Assembly: GCA_937136055.1 (NCBI GenBank)
Contig: CAKZOD010000039.1
Coordinates: forward strand, 1-64,000
Direction: 5' to 3'
DNA length: 64,000 nt
Source: an uncultured Oceanospirillaceae bacterium
Lineage (GTDB): Bacteria > Pseudomonadota > Gammaproteobacteria > Pseudomonadales > Balneatricaceae
Shown piece after piece: positions 9,411 to 21,339 of this stretch. Every line of letters starts with the position of its first letter. Within the stretch, counting starts at the first letter, position 1. Position numbers and translations under genes: made by a program. The notes under the pieces are model-generated. The model was not told where the DNA came from and did no database searches. It saw only the letters and a list, made by a program, of their open reading frames with translations.

Positions 9411-9923
9411 TTGAATATATTCCTCGTTGGTCCTATGGGTGCGGGTAAAAGCACAATAGGATTACTACTCTCCAAAGAACTCAATACTCCTTTCTACGAT
9501 ATAGATAAAGCCATAGAAGAGAGGGCGGGTGCTAATATACCTTGGATATTTGATATTGAGGGTGAAGCAGGCTTTAGGCAGCGTGAAGAGCAAGTGATTG
9601 AAGAGTTGACTCGATTGTCGCCAGTGATCGTCGCCACAGGTGGTGGAGCGGTAATTAGTGCTGCCAACCGTGAAAGCTTGAGTGCACGTGGAATGGTTAT
9701 CTACCTTAAAACAACGGTTGAGCAGCAGCTTGAGCGTACATCAAAAGACAAAAATAGGCCTTTGCTACAGGCTGAATCTCCTCGTGACGTCCTTACCCAG
9801 CTGATGAAAACTCGCGAGCCGCTATATCAGCAGATTAGCGATTTAACTATTCATACGGATAGAAGACACCCGCGCACAGTCGTGTCTGAAATTATAAAGA
9901 AAATCAAAACAGATTTTTCATGA
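9411..9923 (+). CDS. aroK: Shikimate kinase
   Basis: Phosphorylates shikimate at the 3-hydroxyl using ATP (fifth step of the chorismate pathway). The 170-residue product carries the Walker A loop GPMGAGKST (7-15), the shikimate-binding DIDKAIEERAG and FRQREEQ segments, ATGGGAV (glycine-rich, about 76-82), and the LID arginine in KNRPLL. The start is TTG at 9411, preceded by AAGG 6 bases upstream; it gives the expected MNIFLVGPMGAGKS N-terminus, and no ATG fits. It sits 8 bases after pilQ and was probably cotranscribed with it. aroB follows after an unusually long gap. Confidence 0.95.
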   Translation: MNIFLVGPMGAGKSTIGLLLSKELNTPFYDIDKAIEERAGANIPWIFDIEGEAGFRQREEQVIEELTRLSPVIVATGGGAVISAANRESLSARGMVIYLKTTVEQQLERTSKDKNRPLLQAESPRDVLTQLMKTREPLYQQISDLTIHTDRRHPRTVVSEIIKKIKTDFS

Positions 9924-10312
9924 TCCAGGCTTCCCTATAATAGAAATCTTTGTTTCCTAAGATTTTTATTTTCTATTCATATATTTTCCTGATCTTTAAT
10001 GCTTAGAGTAATAATCGATAAAAAACTATTCAAAGTAGGGAGTTTATTAGTAAAATTGCAGGCATTTATTGCTAGTGAAATGTATTTGTATCTCACCTTT
10101 GGATATAACAGTTTATAAATGAAGGGTGTGGCAAGTGCTGGTGTTTTCTTGTGTCACGTAAAAGTTGTTGAAAATATAACCTCTTGCTAGCGAAGAGTAC
10201 ATTTTACATCCTTAAGTCTTTCTAAATATTAAAGAAAATTAAAACAAATTCTTCATGTTGGTAAGTTTATGAGGAGTTTTTGAAATTAGTCAACGTTGCG
10301 CGGAGAAAGAGA
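9924..10312. other. Long AT-rich gap between aroK and aroB
   Basis: About 390 bases without a recognisable gene. AAATCTT (9944-9950) and AAGATTT (9959-9965) form an AT-rich hairpin followed by TTATTTT, a possible weak terminator after aroK. At 10219-10253 the sequence resembles the last 35 bases of aroK (about 9890-9924), 29 of 35 matching and in the same codon phase. A strong GAGGAG (10271-10276) lies only 3 bases from an in-frame TTG. Confidence 0.45.
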
Positions 10313-11386
10313 GTGGACGCTTTGAAAGTTGAGCTGGGAGATAGAAGCTATCCTATCTTCATCGGTGAAAATATTTTAACGCAATCTAACATTGCAAGTT
10401 TTGTTTCAGGTAAACAAGTGATGATTGTCAGCAATGAGACAATCGCTCCACTTCATCTTCAAGCTCTAGTTGATCAATTAGCCGGATTACAAGTGGATCA
10501 AGTAATACTGCCTGATGGTGAGCAGTTCAAAAATCTTGCATCAGTAGAGCTGATATTTGATCAGTTGCTTGAAAAAAGACACAACCGCACAACGACACTT
10601 ATCGCTTTAGGTGGTGGCGTGGTCGGTGATATGACAGGCTTTGCAGCGGCGTGCTATCAGCGTGGTGTGAACTTTATTCAAATTCCTACTACTTTGTTGT
10701 CCCAAGTCGACTCATCAGTTGGTGGCAAAACAGGTGTGAACCATCCCCTAGGCAAAAATATGGTGGGTGCATTTTACCAACCACAAGTTGTTGTTGCTGA
10801 TATCGGATTTTTTAGCACTTTAGCAAAGCGAGAAGTTGCAGCAGGTATTTCTGAAGTTGTGAAGTATGGACTTATTTACGACGCTGACTTTTTTGTTTGG
10901 CTAGAAGAGAATATGCAGGCCATTGTTAATATCGATCCACAAGCGATGAGTTATGCAGTAAAGCGCTCTTGTGAAATTAAAGCACAAGTTGTTGCAGAAG
11001 ATGAGACAGAGCAAGGAATAAGAGCGTGGCTGAATTTGGGGCACACCTTCGGTCATGCCATTGAGACCCATCAAGGTTATGGAAACTGGTTGCATGGAGA
11101 AGCTGTGGCAGCGGGGACTATTATGGCTCTCGACTTATCTTGTCGATTAGGCTGGATAAGTGAAGAGTTACTAGCGAGAACAAAGGCAATGTTTGAAATT
11201 GCTGGGTTGCCAGTACTTCCACCAGAAAATATGACAGAAGATGATTTTATTCAATTAATGTCAGTTGATAAAAAAGTATTGGAAGGAAAGATTCGTCTAG
11301 TGCTTATAAAAGAGCTTGGGAGAGCTATTGTGACCGATGACTTTGATCATGATTTGCTTAAACAAACTTTAGCAATAGCGAAGTAG
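10313..11386 (+). CDS. aroB: 3-dehydroquinate synthase
   Basis: Converts DAHP to 3-dehydroquinate (second shikimate step), using NAD and a divalent metal. The product contains the NAD-binding [11 protein letters not shown] segment, the [19 protein letters not shown] active-site stretch, [10 protein letters not shown] with a metal-ligand Glu, and GHTFGHAIE with metal-ligand His residues. Start choice: the frame extends up to TTG 10280, but GTG 10313 has GGAG 7 bases upstream and gives 357 residues starting [18 protein letters not shown], close to the family length. TTG 10322 is a further option. GAGGAG before TTG 10280 is only 3 bases away, too close. It pairs functionally with aroK, and the aroKB-damX order is conserved in gammaproteobacteria. 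Confidence 0.94.
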   Translation: MDALKVELGDRSYPIFIGENILTQSNIASFVSGKQVMIVSNETIAPLHLQALVDQLAGLQVDQVILPDGEQFKNLASVELIFDQLLEKRHNRTTTLIALGGGVVGDMTGFAAACYQRGVNFIQIPTTLLSQVDSSVGGKTGVNHPLGKNMVGAFYQPQVVVADIGFFSTLAKREVAAGISEVVKYGLIYDADFFVWLEENMQAIVNIDPQAMSYAVKRSCEIKAQVVAEDETEQGIRAWLNLGHTFGHAIETHQGYGNWLHGEAVAAGTIMALDLSCRLGWISEELLARTKAMFEIAGLPVLPPENMTEDDFIQLMSVDKKVLEGKIRLVLIKELGRAIVTDDFDHDLLKQTLAIAK

Positions 11387-11634
11387 TGCCGAAAAAGGCA
11401 GTGAAATAGTAACTATATGGATTTAATTACTTGTATTTGAATCAACATCATAACTAAGATTCAGATCATATTTAACTTGGAGTGTTAAAGTGGTGGACGG
11501 TATAGCAGGCGTTTAGCTAATGATACTGATTTATCACAGCTGTCACTAATAGTGCGTCTACAACAAGGGAGTCTTTAATTGGCCCCTTATCAAGATACTG
11601 TTAAGTATCAAAAGAAACTAGGAGAAGAAAGTAA

Positions 11635-13596
11635 ATGTCCGATAATTTGTATTTCGAGCCACCCTCGAGATTGCAGTTAGTAGATAAACTTGCGCATTTG
11701 CTACGTTTCTCCAATACATTATTAGTTTTGGCAGGTCCATCGGGTGCTGGCGTGACAACTGTTACTGAGCAGTTGCATAGTCAAGCAGTTGAAGATGATG
11801 TCTATATCCTATCGCTGCGCTTATCAGCGGCTACTAACGTAAATAACTTGTTGAAATTGCTCAATGATGCAATGGACGAGTTAGTTAATCCTCAAGACTC
11901 TGTGGATCAAGATGGTCTTACTTTGCTGCACAAAAAGATCGATACATTATCGAAATTGCAGCGTAAGTTACTTATATCGATCGATAATGCAGATTTCTTA
12001 AGTGATGAAGCGTCAGAAAGCTTAGTCAACCTGCTTTCAGCGAATCAAGGGAAGATCGCGATTACTTTGGCAGGTAGTGAAAGCCTAGTGGCACGTGCGA
12101 AAACGCTTGTTGAAGCACAAGGTTTGTCAGAGAGTCTGCACGTAGAAATACTTAGTCCATTCAATCGTTTAGAGACTGAAGAGTTTATCCAGCTACGCTT
12201 TTTACGGGGTAACGATTTCAGCAATAAACAATTGTCAGAGATCTATCTTAATTCAGAAGGGTATCCAGGCAGAATAACCTTGATGACTTCGCAGATGATT
12301 AAGTCAGGTAAAATCAGCTTAAACGGCAAAAACAATATTTTACCTGTGCCACATATTATTGGTATAGCAGTGCTATTAACCGCTATTGCAGGTGGGTTGC
12401 TATGGCAATCAAGCTCTGATGAAGCCTTACAAGATGCTTCTGTTAATGATAATGCTGAGCCATTAGCAGGCATTACAAGTCAGTCTCTAGTGCTTGATAT
12501 TAACGAAGAAGAGCAATTGGCTGATGGTGTCCAAGCTAAAGAGTTAGAAAGTGAAATAGCTGCACTATCTGAAAGAATTAAAGCTCAAGAACAGCTCATA
12601 GACAAAGCCAAAGAAGACAGCGCGCTTTCGCAAGAAAATACTGTTGAAACTGCTGGCATTGCAGCTGTCGATGAAAATGACCAGAGCGCTTTGTCGCAAG
12701 CAGATCAGATACGTAATACTGATATAGAATTGATCGATCAAATAGAGACAGCGAACGGCGATGAGGCTTCGCAATTAATCACAGATCAAGTACAAGAAAC
12801 TGGAAGCATTGCAGGGCAATTAGTAAGCGATAACTTGCCATCGGCAGAAAATATAGAACAAGCTGAAGAGGCAATCAATCCTGGTGTTGTGAAGATAGAG
12901 CCTACAACCAATGCGAATGACACTGTTGCAAGTGATGACCAAGCAGATACGGTAAGTATCGAGCAAAAACAGCCTGAGCAGAAACTAACGCTGACACAGC
13001 AGTTTGCCCAGTTAAGTGGTGAGCTGAAAAAGAATATTGATCCCGCTATGCTACAGCCCGCTGTTAACCAAGGGAGTTCAAGTACACCTGCGGTAATCGT
13101 TGAAGACTTAAACGCTAATATTAAGCCTGTGAAAGCTCCTGAAGTAGCTATTATTGAACAAGTAGATGTTAAGCCTATAAAACAGGTTGAAGCGGCTAAA
13201 GTAATAAAAAAGACCCCAAAAAAGGTCGTGGCAACAGTTAAACCTAAAAAAGTTGTGAAAACTACAGCTACTGAAAAAGTCACAGATGCTTCAGTGCAAA
13301 AATGGCTTTCTCATGATGTCATACTAAATTGGCCTTCATCAGGCTATACCCTGCAACTGCTAGGTGCGAGATCTCAAAGCAGTGCCGTCCGCTTTTTGCA
13401 AAGTATGCCCAACTCAGAAAAGATGTATTACTACAAAACTGAGCTTAAAAATAGAGATTGGAATGTCATCATTTATGGGCAATATGCCAATAGAACAGCA
13501 GCAACATCAGCGATTGCTAAGCTTCCAAAGGCTCTCAGAGAGCTAAAACCGTGGCCTAAAGCCATAATTACGGTGAAAAACAGCATTAAAAAGTAA
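11635..13596 (+). CDS. damX: DamX-like AAA/SPOR cell-division protein
   Basis: SPOR-domain protein downstream of aroB, the position of damX in E. coli and its counterpart in Pseudomonas. SPOR domains bind denuded glycan at the division septum. The 653-residue product has an N-terminal AAA-like domain (about 10-225), one membrane helix (about 240-258), a long acidic/Gln-rich periplasmic linker (about 260-560, then a Lys/Pro/Val-rich stretch) and a C-terminal SPOR domain (about 575-650). Oddity: the Walker A loop reads AGPSGAGVTT, with Val40 in place of the invariant Lys. The Walker B-like LLISIDNAD (112-120) remains, so nucleotide binding may be weakened or lost. AGGAG lies upstream of the ATG. 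Confidence 0.86.
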   Translation: MSDNLYFEPPSRLQLVDKLAHLLRFSNTLLVLAGPSGAGVTTVTEQLHSQAVEDDVYILSLRLSAATNVNNLLKLLNDAMDELVNPQDSVDQDGLTLLHKKIDTLSKLQRKLLISIDNADFLSDEASESLVNLLSANQGKIAITLAGSESLVARAKTLVEAQGLSESLHVEILSPFNRLETEEFIQLRFLRGNDFSNKQLSEIYLNSEGYPGRITLMTSQMIKSGKISLNGKNNILPVPHIIGIAVLLTAIAGGLLWQSSSDEALQDASVNDNAEPLAGITSQSLVLDINEEEQLADGVQAKELESEIAALSERIKAQEQLIDKAKEDSALSQENTVETAGIAAVDENDQSALSQADQIRNTDIELIDQIETANGDEASQLITDQVQETGSIAGQLVSDNLPSAENIEQAEEAINPGVVKIEPTTNANDTVASDDQADTVSIEQKQPEQKLTLTQQFAQLSGELKKNIDPAMLQPAVNQGSSSTPAVIVEDLNANIKPVKAPEVAIIEQVDVKPIKQVEAAKVIKKTPKKVVATVKPKKVVKTTATEKVTDASVQKWLSHDVILNWPSSGYTLQLLGARSQSSAVRFLQSMPNSEKMYYYKTELKNRDWNVIIYGQYANRTAATSAIAKLPKALRELKPWPKAIITVKNSIKK

Positions 13597-13687
13597 TGTA
13601 AATATTCTTTTTTATGGTAAATCACTCTAAATACCTGGCTTTATAAGGTTTTTTCTATCGTATATTGGCCAAATACTTGCATGGAAA

Positions 13688-13716
13688 TTGTTCAACTCCT
13701 CATAGGTGTGTACACT
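13688..13716 (+). promoter_or_regulatory. Putative sigma-70 promoter for gltB
   Basis: TTGTTC (13688-13693), a 17-base spacer, then TACACT (13711-13716), about 107 bases upstream of the gltB start. Pattern match only. Confidence 0.4.
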
Positions 13717-13748
13717 AGCCCTCCCCTTTTGATCTAAAAAAACAGGTC

Positions 13749-13779
13749 AATAATACAATAATAATACAATAATAATGCG
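13749..13779 (+). repeat. Short AT-rich tandem repeat in the gltB leader
   Basis: Successive AATAATAC, AATAATAATAC and AATAATAATGC units between the putative promoter and the gltB start. Low-complexity; it could vary in length or form an A/T-rich translation-enhancing leader. Confidence 0.6.
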
Positions 13780-13822
13780 ATAAGGGGTTGATTCTTATAA
13801 ACTTATTGAGCGAAGTTGATTT

Positions 13823-16800
13823 ATGAGTGTAGGTCTTTATCGCGCGGATGAATTCAAGGATAACTGTGGTTTCGGGTTAATGGCCCACCTTGAAGGACGC
13901 GCTAGTCATGAACTGTTAGAGAAAGCAATTGAAGCGTTAGTTTGTATGACTCATCGAGGCGGTATTGCCGCAGATGGTAAAACAGGTGACGGCTGTGGAT
14001 TGCTATTACAAATCCCCGATTCTTTTTTGCGAGCAGTAATAAAAGAAGAACAATCAATCACACTTGCTGAGCAATATGCCGTAGGTATGATTTTCCTCCC
14101 ACGTGATCCTGTAAAAGCGAGCTTTGCACGGGAAAAGGTGAACCAAGCGCTGGCTGAGCAAAACTTACTGGTTAAAGGCTGGCGAGAAGTGCCAACTGAT
14201 GATTCTTGTTTGGGGCCGATTGCCAAGGAGCATGAGCCGCAAATAGAGCAAGTATTTGTTGAGCCTCAAGGCCACACTGAACAGCAATTTAGTGTGAGTT
14301 TGTTTGTTGCAAGACGTAAAGCTGAAATCCTTCTTGAGGCAGATGATGAGTTTTACATTTGCACGTTATCAGAAAAGGTTATTTCTTATAAGGGCCTAAC
14401 GATGCCCGTAGATATTGCAGTCTATTATCGTGATCTTGCAGATCCACGATTAGAAACTGCAGTGTGCACCTATCATCAGCGATTCTCTACCAATACAGCG
14501 CCTCGCTGGCCACTGGCTCAACCATTTAGGTTGTTAGCACACAATGGTGAGATAAACACCATTGAAGGCAACCGGAGTTGGGCAAAGGCCCGTGCGAAGA
14601 AATTCGTCACGCCTATGATCGATAATCTGGAAGAACTACAGCCAATTGTAAACAGTAGCGGCTCTGACTCATCATCTATGGATAATATGTTGGAGTTCCT
14701 GTTAACGGGCGGAATGGATCTATACCGTGCTGTGCGCACTATTATTCCACCTGCATGGCAGAATGTAGATACCATGGATACGAGCTTGCGCGCGTTCTAT
14801 GAATATAACTCTATGCATATGGAACCTTGGGATGGCCCTGCAGGTATGGTTATCACAGATGGTCGTTATGCCGTTTGTATGCTGGACAGAAATGGTTTGC
14901 GCCCATCGCGCTGGGTGATCACTAAGCAAGGTTATATCTGTACAGCGTCTGAAATTGGTGTATTTGATTACAAACCTGAGGATATTGTTGCTCAAGGGCG
15001 AGTAGGTCCTGGTCAAATTTTAGCGGTGGATACACATAGTGGTGAAATACTTCACACTGCAGATGTAGATGATAAATTAAAAGTTCAAAAGCCTTATAAA
15101 AAATGGCTACGTGATAATGCACTACGTATTGAACAGACCTTCAACTTAACAGAAGAATCGCAATCATTTCGTAAGATGACGGTTGAAGAAGTTAAGACCC
15201 ACATGAAAATGTTCCATATTACCTTTGAAGAGCGCGATCAAATTATTCGCACTTTGGGTGAAACGGGAATGGAAGCGATTGGCTCGATGGGCGATGACAA
15301 GCCAATGGCGGTGTTATCTCAGCATGAGCGTTCAATTTACGACTATTTCAGACAACAATTTGCACAAGTTACCAACCCCCCGATAGATCCATTAAGGGAA
15401 GCGGTAGTGATGTCCTTAGAGACATGCATAGGTGCAGAGCTAAACTTATTTGAAGAGACACCTGAGCATGCTCGTCGTATCATCCTAACGACGCCGGTGC
15501 TGTCAGCGAGTAAATTCAGACGCTTGAGAGATAACCAGTTTGATGGTTTCTCAGTAGCGACGATCGATCTGAATTATGATCCTGAGAAATTATCACTTGA
15601 GCAAGCCTTAAAAAGGGCTGTAGATCAAGCAGAGCAAGAAGTACGCTCAGGGCATGTAATTATCATTCTATCAGATGCGATGTTGACCAAAGGCTGTATT
15701 CCTATTCCTGCTGCTATGGCAACAGGTGCGGTACATAAGCGTTTAGTCAATGAAGGCTTGCGCTGTGACTCTAATATCGTGGTAGAAACCGGTACCGTAA
15801 GAGATGCCCACCAATTTGCTGTGTTGTTTGGTTTTGGTGCGACAGCCGTTTATCCGTATTTGGTCTATCGTGTACTAAGAGATTTATGTGAAAGTGGTGA
15901 GCTACCTTTAGAGCCATTAGATAGTCATGAGAATTATCGAAAAGGTATTAACAAAGGGCTAATGAAAATTCTCTCTAAAATGGGGATTTCTACCATAGCT
16001 TCCTATCGTGGGGCGCAGTTATTTGAAGCTGTGGGCCTAAGTAGCGAAATTATTGATACCTGTTTCACCGGCGTAAGCAGTCGTATTCAAGGTGCTAAGT
16101 TCAATGATTTCGAAATTGATCAAAAAACATTAGCGAAAGAAGCTTGGTTAGCTCGCAAGCCAATACGTCCTGGTGGCTTGTTTAAATACAAATTTGATGG
16201 TGAATATCATGCCTTTAACCCTGATGTTGTCAATACAATTCATCAGGCGGTTAAGAGCGGCGATAGCAAAATCTATCAAAAGTATGCGGACTTAGTGAAT
16301 AAGCGTGGAGTAGCAACTCTGCGCGATATGTTAAAGCTCAATGATGAACAACAAGCAATCGATTTAGATGACGTAGAGCCTGTTGAAAATATCTTGCGCC
16401 GCTTTGATTCAGCAGCAATGTCTCTTGGTGCTCTTTCACCTGAAGCTCACGAGGCGCTTGCAACTGCGATGAATGAGCTAGGTGGGCGCTCAAACTCTGG
16501 TGAAGGCGGTGAAGATCCAGCACGCCACGGCACAATTAAGCGTTCTAAAATTAAGCAGATTGCATCAGGGCGCTTTGGTGTTACACCTGAATACTTGATC
16601 AATGCAGAAGTGATGCAGATTAAAGTGGCGCAAGGAGCAAAGCCCGGTGAAGGAGGGCAGCTACCAGGTGCTAAAGTGAACAAGCTCATTGCGCGTTTAC
16701 GCTACTCAGTGCCAGGCGTTACATTGATTTCTCCACCACCGCATCACGATATTTATTCCATTGAAGATTTAGCACAGCTTATCTTCGATCTTAAGCAGAT

Positions 16801-18274
16801 CAACCCAGAAGGGTTAGTGTCTGTGAAACTCGTATCGCGCCCAGGTGTAGGCACAATTGCCTGTGGTGTTGCAAAAGCCTACGCTGATTTGATTACTATC
16901 TCTGGTTATGATGGCGGTACCGCAGCATCACCGATGACCTCAATACATCATGCTGGCTCTCCTTGGGAGTTAGGTTTATCTGATGCGCATCAATCGCTGC
17001 GTGGCAACCAATTGCGTGGCCGCGTTCGTCTGCAAACAGACGGTGGCTTAAAAACCGGCCTAGATGTTGTTAAAGGTGCTATTTTAGGGGCTGAAAGTTT
17101 CGGTTTTGGTACGATGCCAATGGTTGCTTTAGGGTGTAAATTCTTACGTATTTGTCACCTAAACAACTGCGCGACCGGTGTGGCGACACAAAACGAAGAG
17201 CTTAGAGAAGAGTTTTTCCGTGGCACGGTTGAGATGGTTAAAAACTTCTTTACCTTTGTTGCAGAAGAAACACGTCAATGGATGAGCTACCTCGGTGTGC
17301 GCACTCTTGAAGAGCTTGTAGGGCGCGTTGACCTGCTTGAAAAAATTGAAGGTAATACCAGCCGTCAAAAGAATTTAGACCTCAGTGCTATTATCAGCGA
17401 TGGCGGTGTTGCAAAAGAGATGCCTCACACTTGTGAAGTAGAGCGCAATGATCCTTATGATGCCGGTGGCCTAAATAGCAAAATGCAGCAAGTTGCTAGT
17501 GCTGCCATTGAAGGCAAAGAAGGCGGATCATGGCAGTTTGATATTACGAACTGCGATCGCTCAGTTGGCGCTAGAACCTCAGGTTTAATTGCTCGAAATC
17601 ATGGTGATCATGGAATGGCTAGCGAGCCAATCAGCTTCCACTTTACAGGTCATGCCGGGCAATCATTTGGTGTATGGAATGCAGGTGGCCAGCATTTGTA
17701 TTTGCAAGGGGATGCTAACGATTACGTCGGCAAAGGTATGACAGGCGGTAAAATCGTTATCAAAACGTTTGCTGATGTCGATATCAACTCGACCGCAATT
17801 ATCGGAAACACTTGTTTATACGGCGCTACTGGAGGCAAACTTTTTGCAGCAGGGCGCGCAGGTGAGCGTTTTGGTGTACGTAACTCCGGTGTTATGTCAG
17901 TTATTGAAGGCGCTGGCGATCACTGCTGTGAGTATATGACCGGTGGTTTAGTGGTTGTATTGGGCCCAACCGGATATAACTTCGGTGCTGGTATGACCGG
18001 TGGTTTTGCTTACGTATATGATGCCGATAAGTCATTTGTTGATAAATATAACAATGAGCTTGTTGAAATTCAGCGTATCCATACTGAAGTGATGGAAGAG
18101 TACAAAAACCATCTTCGCTCTGTGATTAAAGAGTTTGTTGAAGAAACGGGTAGTGCTTGGGGTGCTGAGCTATATGAAAACCTAGAAGACTATTTGCGTC
18201 ATTTCTGGCTGGTGAAGCCAAAAGCTGCAAGTTTAGCCAAATTACTGACCAATATGCGCGTACGGCAAGAGTAA
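13823..18274 (+). CDS. gltB: Glutamate synthase (NADPH) large subunit
   Basis: Large subunit of GOGAT: hydrolyses glutamine and uses the released ammonia with 2-oxoglutarate to make glutamate. The 1,483-residue product has a short propeptide ending before Cys15 ([14 protein letters not shown] then CGFG), the class II amidotransferase nucleophile. A central domain follows, then an FMN-binding synthase barrel with the 3Fe-4S cysteines in [16 protein letters not shown] (Cys1105, Cys1111, Cys1116), and a C-terminal GXGXG beta-helix domain from about 1240. Length matches the bacterial alpha subunit. gltD follows 146 bases downstream. Confidence 0.97.
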   Translation: MSVGLYRADEFKDNCGFGLMAHLEGRASHELLEKAIEALVCMTHRGGIAADGKTGDGCGLLLQIPDSFLRAVIKEEQSITLAEQYAVGMIFLPRDPVKASFAREKVNQALAEQNLLVKGWREVPTDDSCLGPIAKEHEPQIEQVFVEPQGHTEQQFSVSLFVARRKAEILLEADDEFYICTLSEKVISYKGLTMPVDIAVYYRDLADPRLETAVCTYHQRFSTNTAPRWPLAQPFRLLAHNGEINTIEGNRSWAKARAKKFVTPMIDNLEELQPIVNSSGSDSSSMDNMLEFLLTGGMDLYRAVRTIIPPAWQNVDTMDTSLRAFYEYNSMHMEPWDGPAGMVITDGRYAVCMLDRNGLRPSRWVITKQGYICTASEIGVFDYKPEDIVAQGRVGPGQILAVDTHSGEILHTADVDDKLKVQKPYKKWLRDNALRIEQTFNLTEESQSFRKMTVEEVKTHMKMFHITFEERDQIIRTLGETGMEAIGSMGDDKPMAVLSQHERSIYDYFRQQFAQVTNPPIDPLREAVVMSLETCIGAELNLFEETPEHARRIILTTPVLSASKFRRLRDNQFDGFSVATIDLNYDPEKLSLEQALKRAVDQAEQEVRSGHVIIILSDAMLTKGCIPIPAAMATGAVHKRLVNEGLRCDSNIVVETGTVRDAHQFAVLFGFGATAVYPYLVYRVLRDLCESGELPLEPLDSHENYRKGINKGLMKILSKMGISTIASYRGAQLFEAVGLSSEIIDTCFTGVSSRIQGAKFNDFEIDQKTLAKEAWLARKPIRPGGLFKYKFDGEYHAFNPDVVNTIHQAVKSGDSKIYQKYADLVNKRGVATLRDMLKLNDEQQAIDLDDVEPVENILRRFDSAAMSLGALSPEAHEALATAMNELGGRSNSGEGGEDPARHGTIKRSKIKQIASGRFGVTPEYLINAEVMQIKVAQGAKPGEGGQLPGAKVNKLIARLRYSVPGVTLISPPPHHDIYSIEDLAQLIFDLKQINPEGLVSVKLVSRPGVGTIACGVAKAYADLITISGYDGGTAASPMTSIHHAGSPWELGLSDAHQSLRGNQLRGRVRLQTDGGLKTGLDVVKGAILGAESFGFGTMPMVALGCKFLRICHLNNCATGVATQNEELREEFFRGTVEMVKNFFTFVAEETRQWMSYLGVRTLEELVGRVDLLEKIEGNTSRQKNLDLSAIISDGGVAKEMPHTCEVERNDPYDAGGLNSKMQQVASAAIEGKEGGSWQFDITNCDRSVGARTSGLIARNHGDHGMASEPISFHFTGHAGQSFGVWNAGGQHLYLQGDANDYVGKGMTGGKIVIKTFADVDINSTAIIGNTCLYGATGGKLFAAGRAGERFGVRNSGVMSVIEGAGDHCCEYMTGGLVVVLGPTGYNFGAGMTGGFAYVYDADKSFVDKYNNELVEIQRIHTEVMEEYKNHLRSVIKEFVEETGSAWGAELYENLEDYLRHFWLVKPKAASLAKLLTNMRVRQE

Positions 18275-18329
18275 TTGCTTGGATGATGCCAGTTAGTCAT
18301 GATTGTGGTAGCGAACTTTTTGATTGTGT

Positions 18330-18376
18330 GAGCTACCACTTGATAGGATTCATTTAGCAGGTAAGCCTGCTGTGAT
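18330..18376 (+). other. Inverted repeats in the gltB-gltD intergenic region
   Basis: In the 146-base gap, GTGGTAGC upstream can pair with GCTACCAC around 18331-18340 (19-base loop), and AGCAGG (about 18357-18362) with CCTGCT (18367-18372, loop TAAG). Neither is followed by a T-run, so they look more like mRNA-processing or stabilising hairpins between two subunits than a terminator. Confidence 0.4.
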
Positions 18377-18408
18377 AAAACAGGGCCGTGAATAAGCGGT
18401 CGCTGTGA

Positions 18409-19842
<1,434 letters not shown>

Positions 19843-19849
19843 TCTTCTA

Positions 19850-19891
19850 ACCAGCTGGCTTTTAATCAAAGTTCAGCTGGTGCATATTTTA
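19850..19891 (+). terminator. Possible terminator after gltD
   Basis: ACCAGCTG (19850-19857) pairs perfectly with CAGCTGGT (19874-19881), 16-base loop, followed by GCATATTTTAG. The T-run is short and the loop large, so termination is only suggested. Confidence 0.35.
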
Positions 19892-19992
19892 GATTATTTG
19901 ATAGCCAAACCCGCTTAGTTTTTTTTACTAGCAACTTCTGTTATTCTTGCCTTCCCTATATGTAGTTTTCAGATAAGTATTTGAAATAAAAC

Positions 19993-20580
19993 GTGACCGG
20001 CATGCATTCACCGACCAATAAAGATCTAGCACACAAAGGCTTTACTCTTATCGAACTGTTGGTTTCGATGTCTATTTTGCTGTTATTAGTATTTGTTGCG
20101 GTACCGGGATTCAGTAGTTTTTCTTCTAGTAGTCGTGTTGACTCAGTACAAAGTCGTTTCCACTCAGCCATTCTTGTCGCTAGAAATGAAGCAATTAAAC
20201 GCAACACTGTTGTGAAGCTTTGTGCAAGACAAGCGAATAGTAATCAGTGTCAAATACCAGCAACCACTAGCTGGGCAAATGGTTGGTTAGTTTTTATCGA
20301 TGGTAATGATGATAATGATCGGGTGCTAACTTCATCAGCTGAGCGCTTATTTGTAGCTGATGCTATATCGAGTAACGTCACTTTTAAACGTACGACAGCT
20401 GCTGGTGATCCCGCTAGAGGTACTCTGTGTTTTAGTGGCTTAGGCTTGCTGTGTTCGGATAAAGATAACGCGAGTGAATTTGTTGTTGATACAGTCAGCG
20501 ATTCAGGTGCGCAGTATGTGAGAAAACTGAATATCTCACTTGTGGGAAAAGTTTTACTGAGTAGTGATAAATATAAATGA
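19993..20580 (+). CDS. FimT/GspH-like minor pseudopilin
   Basis: Type IV prepilin-like protein of 195 residues from GTG 19993. It has a class III signal with cleavage expected between Gly16 and Phe17 (KG then FTLIELLVSMSILLLL), Glu5 of the mature chain, a hydrophobic N-terminal helix, then a GspH/FimT-type beta domain. ATG 20002 is an alternative start three codons later; neither has a clear ribosome binding site. In Pseudomonas, FimT and FimU belong to the minor pilins that prime pilus assembly. The stop overlaps the next pilin start (ATGA, 4 bases). Only two minor pilin genes are here; fimU, pilW, pilX, pilY1 and pilE are not in the window. FimT of some species binds DNA for natural transformation; nothing here proves that role. 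Confidence 0.85.
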   Translation: MTGMHSPTNKDLAHKGFTLIELLVSMSILLLLVFVAVPGFSSFSSSSRVDSVQSRFHSAILVARNEAIKRNTVVKLCARQANSNQCQIPATTSWANGWLVFIDGNDDNDRVLTSSAERLFVADAISSNVTFKRTTAAGDPARGTLCFSGLGLLCSDKDNASEFVVDTVSDSGAQYVRKLNISLVGKVLLSSDKYK

Positions 20581-21137
20581 TAGCAATATTTCACAAAAAA
20601 GCTGAGTCTAGTACAAGGTATTCACAGCGAGGTGCTACTTTAATTGAAGTGCTCATCTCCTTATTACTCATTACTATTGGTTTATTAGGTATAGCGGCTT
20701 CCCAAATTACAAGTTTGAAAATGACGTTGAGCTCTTATCAGCGAAGTCAGGCAACAGTATTTGCTAACGATATAGCAGATAGGCTTCGGGCGAATATAAA
20801 AGAAGCTGAAGAGCCTGATTCAAAGTATTTATCTGCAATGCCTAATGGCGTTGATCACGGGACTGATTGTGTGAGTTATACTGGCGCTTTGACCAGTAAT
20901 TGCAGTATCGAGAAAATGGCAGAGCAAGATGTGTTTGATTGGGCTCAACGTTTGCGAAATGAGTTCAATGGTGAAGGCATTATATGTCGAGATAACAGCC
21001 CGAACGATGGTACTGCTGCTGCGGCATCGGGTTGTGATAACCTAGCCGCTAGCCCACTGGTCATCAAAGTGTGGTGGGATGATGATCGAGACCCCAATAC
21101 AGATAATTTTTTGTTTTCAACTAGTCTTCAGTTATAA
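20577..21137 (+). CDS. pilV: PilV-like minor type IV pilin
   Basis: 186-residue prepilin-like protein with cleavage expected after Gly19 (QRG then ATLIEVLISLLLITIGLLGIAA), mature Glu5, a long hydrophobic helix, and the PilV-type follow-on segment with SLKMTLSSYQRSQATVFANDIADRLRAN split over about 46-75. Cys residues in the globular part (near DCVS, NCSI, ICRD, GCDN) could form two disulfides. The ATGA overlap with the fimT-like gene shows coupling. Its place between gltD and hemE, away from other minor pilins, is unusual. Confidence 0.86.
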   Translation: MIAIFHKKAESSTRYSQRGATLIEVLISLLLITIGLLGIAASQITSLKMTLSSYQRSQATVFANDIADRLRANIKEAEEPDSKYLSAMPNGVDHGTDCVSYTGALTSNCSIEKMAEQDVFDWAQRLRNEFNGEGIICRDNSPNDGTAAAASGCDNLAASPLVIKVWWDDDRDPNTDNFLFSTSLQL

Positions 21138-21339
21138 AGAATCTAGCGCTTAGAAGATCTTGTGGATAAAATTGATAAATATCACATCTTGATCATTGTT
21201 AACTAAGCATTCTGAAATAACGGCGCATTTTTATCAATAAATCGGTAGAATACCCTCCATCTTAACACCATTGACTCCTGTGGCTTTGCCCGGTTTGAGT
21301 TCAAAGGGACAGTTTTTATATTTTTAGAGAACCTTGTGA

